Origin: [Flexibacter] sp. ATCC 35103
Lineage (GTDB): Bacteria; Bacteroidota; Bacteroidia; Flavobacteriales; Flavobacteriaceae
Length of the DNA: 64,000 bases
Direction: 5' to 3'
NCBI RefSeq assembly: GCF_001975985.1
Contig: NZ_MTQF01000015.1
Span: 1-64,000 of the forward strand
A program made the position numbers and the translations under genes. The notes under the pieces were generated by a model, which was not told the origin of the DNA, made no database searches, and saw only the letters and a list, made by a program, of their open reading frames with translations. Below are positions 52,141-60,471 of the stretch, piece after piece (positions within the stretch are counted from its first letter, which is position 1; every line of letters starts with the position of its first letter).

Positions 52141-53943
52141 ATGAAAAAAATATATTGTTTGTTGTTCTTGATGGCATTTGCTGCTTGTCAGAAAAAAAGC
52201 AAACATCAGGAAGTAAATGAGTTGTTTCAATCTGATATTACTTTATTGATTGAAAAAGTTGCCAAGCTTAAATATTCGGTACAAGTAGATTCTACCGAAA
52301 CTCAAATTCAGAGACAATTTCTGGAAGCGCATCAAAGCTATAAAAAGGTCGAAATGATAAGTGAATATTATTTGCCTGAAGTTTCTAAGTCTATAAACGG
52401 ACCTGCAATACCGGAGTTTGAAGAAAATGATAAAGTGACCGTTCCTCCCGAAGGATTTCAGGTTATTGAAGAATTGGTTTTTCCAAAATATGATAAGAAA
52501 AGTAAAAAAGAACTACTCCAGGAATTGGGTATTTTATCAGCCAATTTAATTCGGTTAGAAAAAGTTTCTAATTCGACTGAATTGACCGATGCGCACGTTT
52601 TTGATGCCATGCGATTAGAGGTTTACAGAATTATAACTTTAGGAATCACCGGATTTGATTCGCCTGTGGTTTTGAATTCACTTCCTGAAGCTTCAGTAGC
52701 TTTAGAAACTATCCAGAAATATTATAGTATTTATTTAGAGAATAAATCAATTTCAAATTCTAAACAAGTACTTCAAATTTTAGAAAATGGAAAGAAGTAT
52801 TTAAAAACTAATACTAATTTTAATGCTTTTGACAGAGCATATTTTATCAAAGAAATTTTAAATCCGTTAAGTAAAGGAATTTTTAAAACACAATCCGAAT
52901 TAGGAATTCCGTTAATGAAAGAGCAAAGAGGTTTGAAAGTAACTGCACAAACTTTATTCGATGCCGCTGCTTTTGATGCTGAAGCATTCTCCGGTTTTCC
53001 GGATTATAAAACAACACCGGAGAAAATTGCTCTGGGCAAAAAGTTATTCAATGATCCTGTTTTGTCAGGAAACAATACGCGTTCGTGTGCTTCCTGTCAT
53101 CATGCGGAAAAAGCCTTTACAGATGGTGTAGAAAGAGCAGTTGCATTAGATGGAAAATTGATGATTCAACGCAATACACCAACACTTACGAATATTGCTT
53201 TTCAACGCGTATTTTTTGCAGATTCAAGAGTAAGCTATCTCGAAGATCAGGCAATTGCAGTTATTCGTAATGAAAACGAAATGCACGGATCTCTGGAGAA
53301 GTCAGCTTTGACAATTAAAAAAAATAAGAAATACGTAAAGGAGTTCAAAAAAGCTTTCCCAAAAGGAGAAATAAATGAATTTGAGATTAAAAATGCTTTG
53401 GCATCTTACATTCGTTCTTTGAGTCAATACGATTCTAAGTTCGATCAATACATGCAAAATAAAGTAACGTTTACGCCAGATGAAAAAGCCGGTTTTAATT
53501 TATTTGCCGGAAAAGCTAAATGCGCGACTTGTCATTTTATCCCCTTAACAAACGGAACTGTTCCGCCAAATTTTAACCGCTCTGAAAGTGAGATTTTAGG
53601 TGTTCCCAATAAAAATAAAAAACTTGATGGAGATTTGGGCAAATTTGTGATTACGCAAGCTGCAATTCATAAATATTCATTTAAAACACCAACTATTAGA
53701 AACATTGAACTTACAGCGCCTTACATGCATAATGGAGTTTATAAAACGCTTGAAGAAGTTGTTGATTTCTATAATGAAGGCGGAGGATTGGGCCTGGGAT
53801 TCGATCTCCCAAACCAAACTTTGCCGGAAGACAAATTAAACCTATCTGATATAGAGAAAAAACAGCTTATTGCTTTTATGAGAACTTTGACGGATGAGAA
53901 GTATTTGGAGAGGAGAGAGGTAAGAATAAAGAGGAAAGAATAA
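52141..53943 (+). CDS. di-haem cytochrome c peroxidase with imelysin-like N-terminus
   Basis: A 600-residue lipoprotein (lipobox Cys C16). Residues about 25-250 are an all-helical imelysin-like domain (PEGFQVIEELVFPKYD). Residues about 265-595 form a MauG/CcpA-type peroxidase with two haem-attachment motifs, CASCH (316-320) and CATCH (461-465), and the block NRSESEILGVPN. It reduces peroxide or oxidises a substrate in the periplasm. Imelysin domains are tied to iron or haem uptake. Confidence 0.88.
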   Translation: MKKIYCLLFLMAFAACQKKSKHQEVNELFQSDITLLIEKVAKLKYSVQVDSTETQIQRQFLEAHQSYKKVEMISEYYLPEVSKSINGPAIPEFEENDKVTVPPEGFQVIEELVFPKYDKKSKKELLQELGILSANLIRLEKVSNSTELTDAHVFDAMRLEVYRIITLGITGFDSPVVLNSLPEASVALETIQKYYSIYLENKSISNSKQVLQILENGKKYLKTNTNFNAFDRAYFIKEILNPLSKGIFKTQSELGIPLMKEQRGLKVTAQTLFDAAAFDAEAFSGFPDYKTTPEKIALGKKLFNDPVLSGNNTRSCASCHHAEKAFTDGVERAVALDGKLMIQRNTPTLTNIAFQRVFFADSRVSYLEDQAIAVIRNENEMHGSLEKSALTIKKNKKYVKEFKKAFPKGEINEFEIKNALASYIRSLSQYDSKFDQYMQNKVTFTPDEKAGFNLFAGKAKCATCHFIPLTNGTVPPNFNRSESEILGVPNKNKKLDGDLGKFVITQAAIHKYSFKTPTIRNIELTAPYMHNGVYKTLEEVVDFYNEGGGLGLGFDLPNQTLPEDKLNLSDIEKKQLIAFMRTLTDEKYLERREVRIKRKE

Positions 53944-54031
53944 AGAGGAAAGAGTATAGATTGAAGAAAATTTAGCTTTGTGTTTTGATTTTAATGCAAA
54001 GCATGTAAAGAATTTATTTTTAATATTTTAT

Positions 54032-54105
54032 AAAAACGCAAAGTTCGCAAAGCTGGTTTTTACAAAGCTTTGTGAACTTTGCGCATTCTTAGCGTTCTTT
54101 GCGGT
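54032..54105. repeat. nested GCAAAG inverted repeat, copy 2
   Basis: The inner arms GCAAAGTTCGCAAAGCT and AGCTTTGTGAACTTTGC match the copy at 29745-29889; the right outer arm (TTCTTAGCGTTCTTTGCGGT) is present, while the left outer arm is decayed. A solitary TTATCCACA (54114-54122) follows. Confidence 0.75.
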
Positions 54106-54191
54106 TAAATTTTTTATCCACAGGTTAGCATAAAATAGTTCCATTGGTCAAAACAACAATGTAGTTCATCAAACTAATTTTAATAGCGTTT

Positions 54192-54199
54192 TAGGTTTG
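54192..54199 (+). promoter_or_regulatory. -7 promoter element of the OMP gene
   Basis: TAGGTTTG matches TANNTTTG, 35 bases before the ATG at 54235. It overlaps a longer reading frame start at 54199, which supports the later ATG. Confidence 0.5.
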
Positions 54200-54234
54200 T
54201 GCTCCTTTGCATCAAATTAATAAAAACTATTATC

Positions 54235-54831
54235 ATGAACATGAACAAATTATTATTGTTTACTACAATTTTCTTATTAGGATTAGTTGCTAAAATGAAT
54301 GCACAATCCCCGCTTCCTATTCATATTGGTATAAAAGGAGGATCTAATTTTTCTGAATTGCCGGTTTCAGATGGCTTTAGTTCAAAATATGCTGTAGGTT
54401 ATTTTGGTGGTGCAATGGCTCGATTTGATTTTAAAAGATTCTATATTCAAAATGAAATTCTGTATAGCGAGAAGTCATCTAAAATTGATAAAACTTCAGG
54501 AACCGGATCGAAAAATGCAAAATGGAGAAGTATCGAAGTACCTTTGGTTATTGGATATAAAGTAGTTGATCTTACCGCTTTAAATGTTAGAGTTTTTGCT
54601 GGTGGAGTTTATTCTTATGTTTTCGATGAAAACTTTTCATCATTAAATCAATTAAAAGATTCGTATACAAAATTTGATAAATCTAATATTGGATATCAGG
54701 TTGGGGCAGGAGTTGAGGTCTGGAAATTTACTGTAGATTTTACCTATCAGGGCGGATTAAATAATGTGAACAAAAATTTCAGTTCAAAACCCAATTCATT
54801 CAATGTGGGTGTTGGTTATTTTTTCTTGTAA
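54235..54831 (+). CDS. outer-membrane beta-barrel protein
   Basis: A 198-residue porin-family protein: signal peptide (1-22, ending AKMNAQ), then alternating strands such as IHIGIKGGSNFSEL and YAVGYFGGAMARFDF, ending in the aromatic strand FNVGVGYFFL that marks a beta-barrel C-terminus. It resembles OmpW/PorT-like barrels with about eight strands. It lies upstream of a LytS/LytTR pair. Confidence 0.85.
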   Translation: MNMNKLLLFTTIFLLGLVAKMNAQSPLPIHIGIKGGSNFSELPVSDGFSSKYAVGYFGGAMARFDFKRFYIQNEILYSEKSSKIDKTSGTGSKNAKWRSIEVPLVIGYKVVDLTALNVRVFAGGVYSYVFDENFSSLNQLKDSYTKFDKSNIGYQVGAGVEVWKFTVDFTYQGGLNNVNKNFSSKPNSFNVGVGYFFL

Positions 54832-54859
54832 GCCTACATTTTATCACGCAATCCTATAC

Positions 54860-54896
54860 ACAGCAAAGAATCTTTTTGGTTCTTTGCTGTTTGTTT
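54860..54896 (+). terminator. terminator of the OMP gene
   Basis: ACAGCAAAGAA pairs with TTCTTTGCTGT (11 bp), followed by TTGTTT. Confidence 0.75.
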
Positions 54897-54910
54897 AAAA
54901 AATATAGGGT

Positions 54911-54918
54911 TAATTTTG
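54911..54918 (+). promoter_or_regulatory. -7 promoter element of the LytS-type kinase
   Basis: TAATTTTG matches TANNTTTG, 28 bases before the ATG at 54947. Confidence 0.5.
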
Positions 54919-54946
54919 AATATAAATTTTCTTATAAATTATTAAG

Positions 54947-55996
54947 ATGGTTACAAATTATAAAAATAGGCATTGGATATTTTTAGTCTTTTTTTGGAGC
55001 TTATTAGGTATGACAATCTGGGCGCAGATGATCGAGGATTACGATTTTTTGGCAGCCACGATTCAGGCTGTTTTAGTTTTGTTTTGTTCTGCCGTTTTAG
55101 CTCATATTTTAAGTGATGTTATACTACCCAAAGCGCTAAAGCAAAATAAAATGAACTGGTTTGCTTTACAAAGCGTTATTGTTGTATTGCTTTTGGCATT
55201 TTGTCTGTCATTGATTTATATTGTTTTTTCAGATTCGGTTTTGAGAAGAAAAGCATATCCTGAAGCAGAAGATGTAGATTCTCTTCATTTTTTGTGGACA
55301 CGATTTTACGGTAATATTCCATCAGCAATTTTAATTTGCGGTACTGCTTGCGGACTTCGATTTTATCAGGAACATAATGTCATCGAAAGAAATCATGCGC
55401 AGTTACAACAAGTACATCTTGAAGCTCAAATCAAGATTTTGCAGGATCAGATTAATCCGCATTTGATGTTTAATGTCCTGAACCATATTCATATTCTAAT
55501 GCAGAGTAATGTTCAATTAGCTTCGGTTTTATTGGTTCAGTTTTCAGATATTTTACGTTATCAATTGTATGAATGCAATAAGGAATATGTGCCGTTGCAT
55601 CTTGAGATCAAATATCTAAAAGATTTAATTGCTGTTGAAGAAACCCGTTGGGGAAATGAACTTGAAGTAAAAAGTAAATGGAATATAGAAGACGGACAGC
55701 TTCAGATCGTTCCGTTACTTTTGGTTCCTTTGATCGAAAATGCCTTTAAACATGTTTCCCGACTTCCAAACGAAAAAGGATATGTTCATTTGTCCTGCGA
55801 GCAAACAAATCATCAATTAAATTTCAGAATCGAAAATTCGTATACCGAACAATATAAAATCCCATCTAAAAGCCAGGGATTAGGACTTGAAAACGTGAAG
55901 AAAAGATTAGCGATTCAATATCCTGAAAAACATCAATTCAATGTCAATAAAACCAATTCTAATTTTACGGTTACTGTAGCTTTAGATTTAAAATGA
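54947..55996 (+). CDS. LytS-type sensor histidine kinase
   Basis: A 349-residue kinase: four transmembrane helices (about 9-27, 37-60, 72-95, 118-138), then a His_kinase domain with H172 in QINPHLMFN (the usual motif is NPHFLFN) and an HATPase region (about 245-345: PLLLVPLIENAFKH and GLGLENVKKRL). It phosphorylates the LytTR regulator encoded next. There is no extracellular sensor domain, so it probably senses within the membrane. Confidence 0.92.
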   Translation: MVTNYKNRHWIFLVFFWSLLGMTIWAQMIEDYDFLAATIQAVLVLFCSAVLAHILSDVILPKALKQNKMNWFALQSVIVVLLLAFCLSLIYIVFSDSVLRRKAYPEAEDVDSLHFLWTRFYGNIPSAILICGTACGLRFYQEHNVIERNHAQLQQVHLEAQIKILQDQINPHLMFNVLNHIHILMQSNVQLASVLLVQFSDILRYQLYECNKEYVPLHLEIKYLKDLIAVEETRWGNELEVKSKWNIEDGQLQIVPLLLVPLIENAFKHVSRLPNEKGYVHLSCEQTNHQLNFRIENSYTEQYKIPSKSQGLGLENVKKRLAIQYPEKHQFNVNKTNSNFTVTVALDLK

Positions 55997-56021
55997 TTTT
56001 TGTAAAAGAGGAAAGATGCAA

Positions 56022-56077
56022 GAATAAAGAATAAAGAATAAAGAATAAAGAATAAAGAATAAAGAATAAAGAATAAA
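56022..56077 (+). repeat. 8 x 7-bp tandem repeat GAATAAA
   Basis: Eight perfect copies of GAATAAA in a row lie 25 bases after the kinase stop and 80 bases before the response regulator ATG. The array is non-coding. AAGAATAAAGAGGAAAG words at 53930-53960 may be related. Confidence 0.9.
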
Positions 56078-56157
56078 TCTGCTTAATCTGCAAAATCTGC
56101 GGGAAACAAAAAAATAAAAATTAAACCTGAAACAAAGAAAACCTGAAACAAAAAAAT

Positions 56158-56871
56158 ATGAATATGAAATGCCTCGTTATCGACGACGAACCTATAGCAA
56201 GAAGCGGAATAGTAGACTTTGTTTCTAAAATTGATTTTCTGGAAGTTATAGGGACTTGTGCTTCGGCATTAGAAGCGACCGCTTATATTCAGGAAAAGCA
56301 GGTTGATTTATTATTTCTGGATATCAATATGCCATATCTCTCCGGATTAGAATTTTTAGAATCTTTGGATAATCCGCCTTTGGTTATTTTAACTACAGCT
56401 TATTCTGAACATGCTTTAGACGGATATCGTTTACAAGTGGTCGATTATTTATTAAAGCCTATTACATTTCAGCGTTTCTATCAGGCTTCATTAAAGGCAA
56501 AACAATGGTATGAAATGATGCAGTCTCCAAAACAAAATCATTTAGATCCGTTTTTATATGTGCGTCAGGAAGAAGGATTTCAGAAAATTTCCTGGGTAGA
56601 TATTTTGTATATCGAAGGAATGCAGAATTATGCTAAACTTCATTTTAAGGATAAAGTTATCGTCATTCACCAAACCATGATTTCATTAGAAGAAACATTA
56701 CCCAAAGAGATTTTTTTTAGAATTCATAAATCGTTTTTGATCAATATTACCCATATAGATTCTGTTTCCGGCGGACGATTGTTTATAAAAGGACAAGAAC
56801 TACCTATTTCAAGAACACGCCGCGAAGCATTATTGAAAGAGGTAGTCTATAAAAACTTATTAAGCAGATAG
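56158..56871 (+). CDS. LytTR family response regulator
   Basis: A 237-residue regulator: receiver domain (1-122, phospho-site D55 in LLFLDINMP, K99 in LLKPI) and LytTR DNA-binding domain (about 137-235: FLYVRQEEGFQKI, IEGMQNYAKLHF, HKSFLINITHI). It pairs with the preceding kinase; a 7-bp tandem array lies between the two. It ends 2 bases before the convergent gene's stop. Confidence 0.93.
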   Translation: MNMKCLVIDDEPIARSGIVDFVSKIDFLEVIGTCASALEATAYIQEKQVDLLFLDINMPYLSGLEFLESLDNPPLVILTTAYSEHALDGYRLQVVDYLLKPITFQRFYQASLKAKQWYEMMQSPKQNHLDPFLYVRQEEGFQKISWVDILYIEGMQNYAKLHFKDKVIVIHQTMISLEETLPKEIFFRIHKSFLINITHIDSVSGGRLFIKGQELPISRTRREALLKEVVYKNLLSR

Positions 56872-56873
56872 CG

Positions 56874-57809
56874 CTAGAATTTCCATTTTAGAGCTATTGC
56901 TCCATAAAATGTTGTTGTAAATTTAGGATCTGCAATATCTTTTTCCTTAAAAATATCTTTGATTTTTCTATTTGTAGTAGAGAAGTTGCGAACCAGAGTA
57001 GTTCCCGCAGTGGGTTCTAAAGTCCAGTGTTCACCAAATTTTAGTTGAGGTCTTAAGCCTGCAATAATTTGCTGATATCCTAATAGTGAAGATTTATTTC
57101 CAATTTTGGTTTCTGCCGTCATTCCGCTTAATTCTACGACGGCTTTTAAATCGAAAGTATCAGACATTCTATATCCTACTTCTGCACCTTCCGGAAAAGC
57201 AATCCTGAAATGCAAAGCTCCTTTCGATTCCCAATTAAAATAAATTCCCGGAAGTACCATAGGAACACCAAAACTATTGGTTAAAACCGGTCCTATACCT
57301 AAAGCCAGATTAGGATTAAATTGTTTAATAAAAAGAACACCACCTTGTATCAGGACATCATCTTTATTAATCTCGACCATATCGGTATAAACACCAACAG
57401 AAGCCAGAATCAATAAAGACCAGGAAGGAGAAATGGAACGCAAATGCTTAACCCCAATTTGTGTATTTAGAAGTTCGTTAGGAAATCCTGCCTGAAATTC
57501 TATTGGAAGAGATTGAATTTCGTAATTCTTATTTTCCATTCTGGCATAACTTCCATTAACAAAAACCGACCAGAGTCTTGGATGATTGTATTTGTCCATT
57601 TTTAAGGAAAGAGGAATTTCAAAAGCGATCTGAGCTCTTTTAAAATTACTTTCGGCATTTGTTTTAGTGCTGTCCATTGGCCGTACGTATTTCGAAAAAG
57701 GAACATAATCGACTTTGAATTCACCTGAAATTCCGGATTGTGACCTTGCGGTAAGTGAAACTAATAGAAAAAGAAAAAGCTGCGAGAGATAAAAAACTGT
57801 TTTGTTCAT
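56874..57809 (-). CDS. outer-membrane beta-barrel protein (DUF6268-like)
   Basis: A 311-residue exported protein: signal peptide (1-23), then regular amphipathic strands across the whole length, ending TTTFYGAIALKWKF, an outer-membrane C-terminal strand. The pattern resembles the DUF6268 family. Function unknown; a role linked to the LytS/LytTR pair is only suggested by adjacency. Confidence 0.72.
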   Translation of the reverse strand: MNKTVFYLSQLFLFLLVSLTARSQSGISGEFKVDYVPFSKYVRPMDSTKTNAESNFKRAQIAFEIPLSLKMDKYNHPRLWSVFVNGSYARMENKNYEIQSLPIEFQAGFPNELLNTQIGVKHLRSISPSWSLLILASVGVYTDMVEINKDDVLIQGGVLFIKQFNPNLALGIGPVLTNSFGVPMVLPGIYFNWESKGALHFRIAFPEGAEVGYRMSDTFDLKAVVELSGMTAETKIGNKSSLLGYQQIIAGLRPQLKFGEHWTLEPTAGTTLVRNFSTTNRKIKDIFKEKDIADPKFTTTFYGAIALKWKF

Positions 57810-57908
57810 GATTTGATTAATTTTTCTGCTAATTACCGCGTTCTAAATCAATCTTAAAAAATCATTTGACTAATGGTACTTCTGTTTTGACCAACGGTAT
57901 AAATTACA

Positions 57909-57940
57909 AAACCCGAGAGACTATGCGATCTCTCGGGTTT
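57909..57940 (-). terminator. terminator of the small OMP gene
   Basis: AAACCCGAGAGA pairs with TCTCTCGGGTTT, 37 bases past the stop of the gene at 57977-58495 on the minus strand. Confidence 0.8.
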
Positions 57941-57976
57941 ATACCAAAAACAAAAAAATAAAATAAACCTTTTCTT

Positions 57977-58495
57977 TTATAAATCAAAACCGTAAGCCAG
58001 ACGTAAAGCCACTTGGTTGGTTTTGAATTTGTTGTAGTCCTCGTAACGAACACTTATGTCAATGTATTTGTTGGCGTATCCAATTCCTGGCGCCCATAAA
58101 AAAGTAGTTTGATCGTAACCGTTTGTAACAGCAAAACCAGCACCAACTTCTCCTAAAACATAAAATTGATCTTCCCAAATAAAGGCTTTAAAACCAGCTT
58201 TTGCAGGAATAAATCCAAGATCTTTTGCATCAACTCCATTTTCATCTTTTCCCATAAATAAATTGGTAAAACCAGTTGTAAGGGTCAATGATGTTCTTTT
58301 TGTTAAATCATATTGTAAACGCACATCTCCACCTAAAGACCAGTCGTATGCGTTATCTGTAGGAAGTCCTCCGTTTAACCCGAATCCTAATCTAAAACCC
58401 TGATCGTAATTTTTAACTTCACTGTCTTGAGCGAAAGTAGTATTGGCGTATAATAAAGCGAAAGCAGCTAGGCATAACATTTGTAATTTTCTCAT
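57977..58495 (-). CDS. small outer-membrane beta-barrel protein
   Basis: A 172-residue barrel: signal peptide (1-22, ending TTFAQ), about eight strands such as YDWSLGGDVRLQYDL and TSLTLTTGFTNLFM, ending VALRLAYGFDL. It resembles OmpA-type or OmpX-like eight-stranded barrels. It has its own terminator; a TATTTTTA motif upstream is one base off the -7 consensus. Confidence 0.8.
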   Translation of the reverse strand: MRKLQMLCLAAFALLYANTTFAQDSEVKNYDQGFRLGFGLNGGLPTDNAYDWSLGGDVRLQYDLTKRTSLTLTTGFTNLFMGKDENGVDAKDLGFIPAKAGFKAFIWEDQFYVLGEVGAGFAVTNGYDQTTFLWAPGIGYANKYIDISVRYEDYNKFKTNQVALRLAYGFDL

Positions 58496-58657
58496 GACAA
58501 TTTTTTTTGAATTTTTAATACTGTAAAAATACTTTCAACGTCTAAGGAGGTTGTTATATAATTTTTAATAATTGTTATATAATATTAGGTTTCGTGTAAA
58601 ATCACCTTAATATTAGCTTATGTTTTTAATAATATCAAAGAATCCAAAGCTTCTGAT

Positions 58658-58665
58658 TATCTTTG
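58658..58665 (+). promoter_or_regulatory. -7 promoter element of the MATE gene
   Basis: TATCTTTG matches TANNTTTG, 20 bases before the GTG start at 58686. Confidence 0.55.
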
Positions 58666-58685
58666 CCGACTAAAAAAGATTACAA

Positions 58686-60071
58686 GTGAATTTAGCGCAG
58701 TATACAAAGGAGTTTTCATATAATTTAAGATTAGCATATCCTATTATATTAGGAATGGTTGGACACACCTTAATAGGTATTGTCGATAATATAATGGTAG
58801 GGAAATTAGGAAGTACAGAACTTGCAGCTGTTTCATTAGGAAACAGCATGATTTTTATCGCGATGTCATTAGGTATTGGTTTTTCGACAGCGATTACGCC
58901 AATTGTAGCCGAAGGTGATGCAGAGAAAAATGACAGCAAAATTCGTTCAGCATTTCATCATGGTCTGTTTTTATGTACCGTTTTAGGATTAGTGCTTTTT
59001 GGTGTAATTGTTCTGGCAAAGCCAATAATGGAATTGCTGCAGCAACCTGCAGATGTAATTGCGCTTGCAAAACCTTATCTTGATTGGGTGGCTTTCTCGT
59101 TGATTCCTTTAATCATGTATCAGGGATATAAACAATTTGCTGACGGTTTATCGTTGACAAAATATTCGATGTATGCCATGATTATGGCAAATGTGCTGCA
59201 TGTTGGTATTAACTATATGTTGATCTACGGAATCTGGATTTTTCCTAAAATGGGAATTATAGGAGCAGCTCTGGGAACCGTTATTTCAAGAATATTTCTG
59301 GTAATGTTCATGCATATTATGTTGTCAAGAAGAGATGATTTAAAACGTTTCTTTAAGAACTTCAGTTTTGATGAAATTAAAAAAGAGACTATAAAAAAGA
59401 TTATAAGTATAGGTTTTCCATCAGCAATGCAAATGCTTTTTGAGGTTGTTTTGTTTACAGCATCAATCTGGCTTTGTGGCAATATTGGTAAAACGAGTCA
59501 GGCAGCCAATCAAATTGCTTTGAGTCTGGCCTCGCTTACTTTTATGTTTGCGATGGGATTAAGCGTTACTTCGATGATTAGAGTAAGTAATCAAAGAGGA
59601 TTGCAGGATTTTAAAAACTTAATTGTAGTGGCGCGTTCTATATTTTTATTAGCCATTATTATAGAAACTGTTTTTGCAATTCTGTTCGTCGCTTTCCATA
59701 ATTTTCTTCCTCATATCTTTTTAAATATGGAAAACAGCGGACAAATTCTGGATAATAGTGAAGTAATCAGTATCGCATCAAAATTACTTTTGATAGCGGC
59801 AGTTTTTCAAATTTCTGACGGGATTCAGGTAGTGGTTCTTGGAGCTTTGAGAGGATTGCAAGATGTAAAAGTTCCTATGTACATTACATTTGTGGCGTAT
59901 TGGGTTATAGGTTTTCCTATTTCATATTATCTGGCAGAATATACTGAATTAAAGGCGCAAGGAGTTTGGATTGGTCTTTTGGCGGGATTAACTTCTGCAG
60001 CAATTTTCCTTTATATTCGTTTTCATTACCTGACAAAAAAATTAATCCAAAATTCATTTCCAAATAGTTAA
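58686..60071 (+). CDS. MATE family efflux transporter
   Basis: A 461-residue exporter with about 12 transmembrane helices in two halves (for example AYPIILGMVGHTLIGIVDNIMVGKLG at the start and SIGFPSAMQMLFEVVLFTASIW at the start of the second half). MATE proteins use sodium or proton gradients to export drugs and cationic compounds. Translation starts at GTG; no ATG fits better. Confidence 0.93.
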   Translation: MNLAQYTKEFSYNLRLAYPIILGMVGHTLIGIVDNIMVGKLGSTELAAVSLGNSMIFIAMSLGIGFSTAITPIVAEGDAEKNDSKIRSAFHHGLFLCTVLGLVLFGVIVLAKPIMELLQQPADVIALAKPYLDWVAFSLIPLIMYQGYKQFADGLSLTKYSMYAMIMANVLHVGINYMLIYGIWIFPKMGIIGAALGTVISRIFLVMFMHIMLSRRDDLKRFFKNFSFDEIKKETIKKIISIGFPSAMQMLFEVVLFTASIWLCGNIGKTSQAANQIALSLASLTFMFAMGLSVTSMIRVSNQRGLQDFKNLIVVARSIFLLAIIIETVFAILFVAFHNFLPHIFLNMENSGQILDNSEVISIASKLLLIAAVFQISDGIQVVVLGALRGLQDVKVPMYITFVAYWVIGFPISYYLAEYTELKAQGVWIGLLAGLTSAAIFLYIRFHYLTKKLIQNSFPNS

Positions 60072-60093
60072 ATTTGAAGCTTGAATAAAGTTA

Positions 60094-60119
60094 CCACTCC
60101 TGATAGCTATCGGGAGTGG
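60094..60119. repeat. mini-palindrome with CCACTCC extension
   Basis: CCACTCC-TGATAGCTATC-GGGAGTGG forms a 26-base palindrome; its core matches the GATAGCTATC words at 15749-15760. It lies upstream of the small acidic gene. Confidence 0.75.
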
Positions 60120-60152
60120 CGAAAAAAATATAAAAATAATAAATATATAAAA

Positions 60153-60380
60153 ATGGAATTACCTAAATTTTTACTCGGAGACAATACTGATTTTCCAGAT
60201 GATATTTTCATCATTCATCTTGATTACCCAAGATTCATAATCAACTTAAAAGATGATGAGGTTGAGTTTATGGAAGAAGCAGAAGATCTTGATGAAGCAG
60301 AATTAAATGCTGAAATGGAAGGGTTAATTGTTCTGGCAAATGAATTTTACGACAGAGAAATAAAACGTTACGAAGAATAA
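60153..60380 (+). CDS. small acidic hypothetical protein
   Basis: A 75-residue acidic protein (MELPKFLLGDNTDFPDDIFI at the start, EEAEDLDEAELNAE in the middle). The ATG at 60153 is used because the longer frame from 60081 reads through a mini-palindrome. It is a plausible conserved flavobacterial protein of unknown function. Confidence 0.7.
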   Translation: MELPKFLLGDNTDFPDDIFIIHLDYPRFIINLKDDEVEFMEEAEDLDEAELNAEMEGLIVLANEFYDREIKRYEE

Positions 60381-60386
60381 ATAGTA

Positions 60387-60408
60387 AAGGCGCACAGCAG
60401 TGCGTCTA
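60387..60408. repeat. GCGCACAGCAGTGCGTC solitary copy
   Basis: AAGGCGCACAGCAGTGCGTC is the same palindrome as the arms at 48222-48308, here without its inverted partner. Confidence 0.8.
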
Positions 60409-60471
60409 TCTTAAGGCCAGTTTCATACGTTATCCAGTATATTCCAACCAAAAATTAATTTAAATCTTCTA

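Noticed and set aside
54114..54122. DnaA box as evidence of an origin
   Set aside because: One isolated TTATCCACA is expected by chance and lies next to no initiation genes.
56022..56077. CRISPR array
   Set aside because: The 7-bp units have no spacers and no cas genes lie near; it is a simple tandem repeat.
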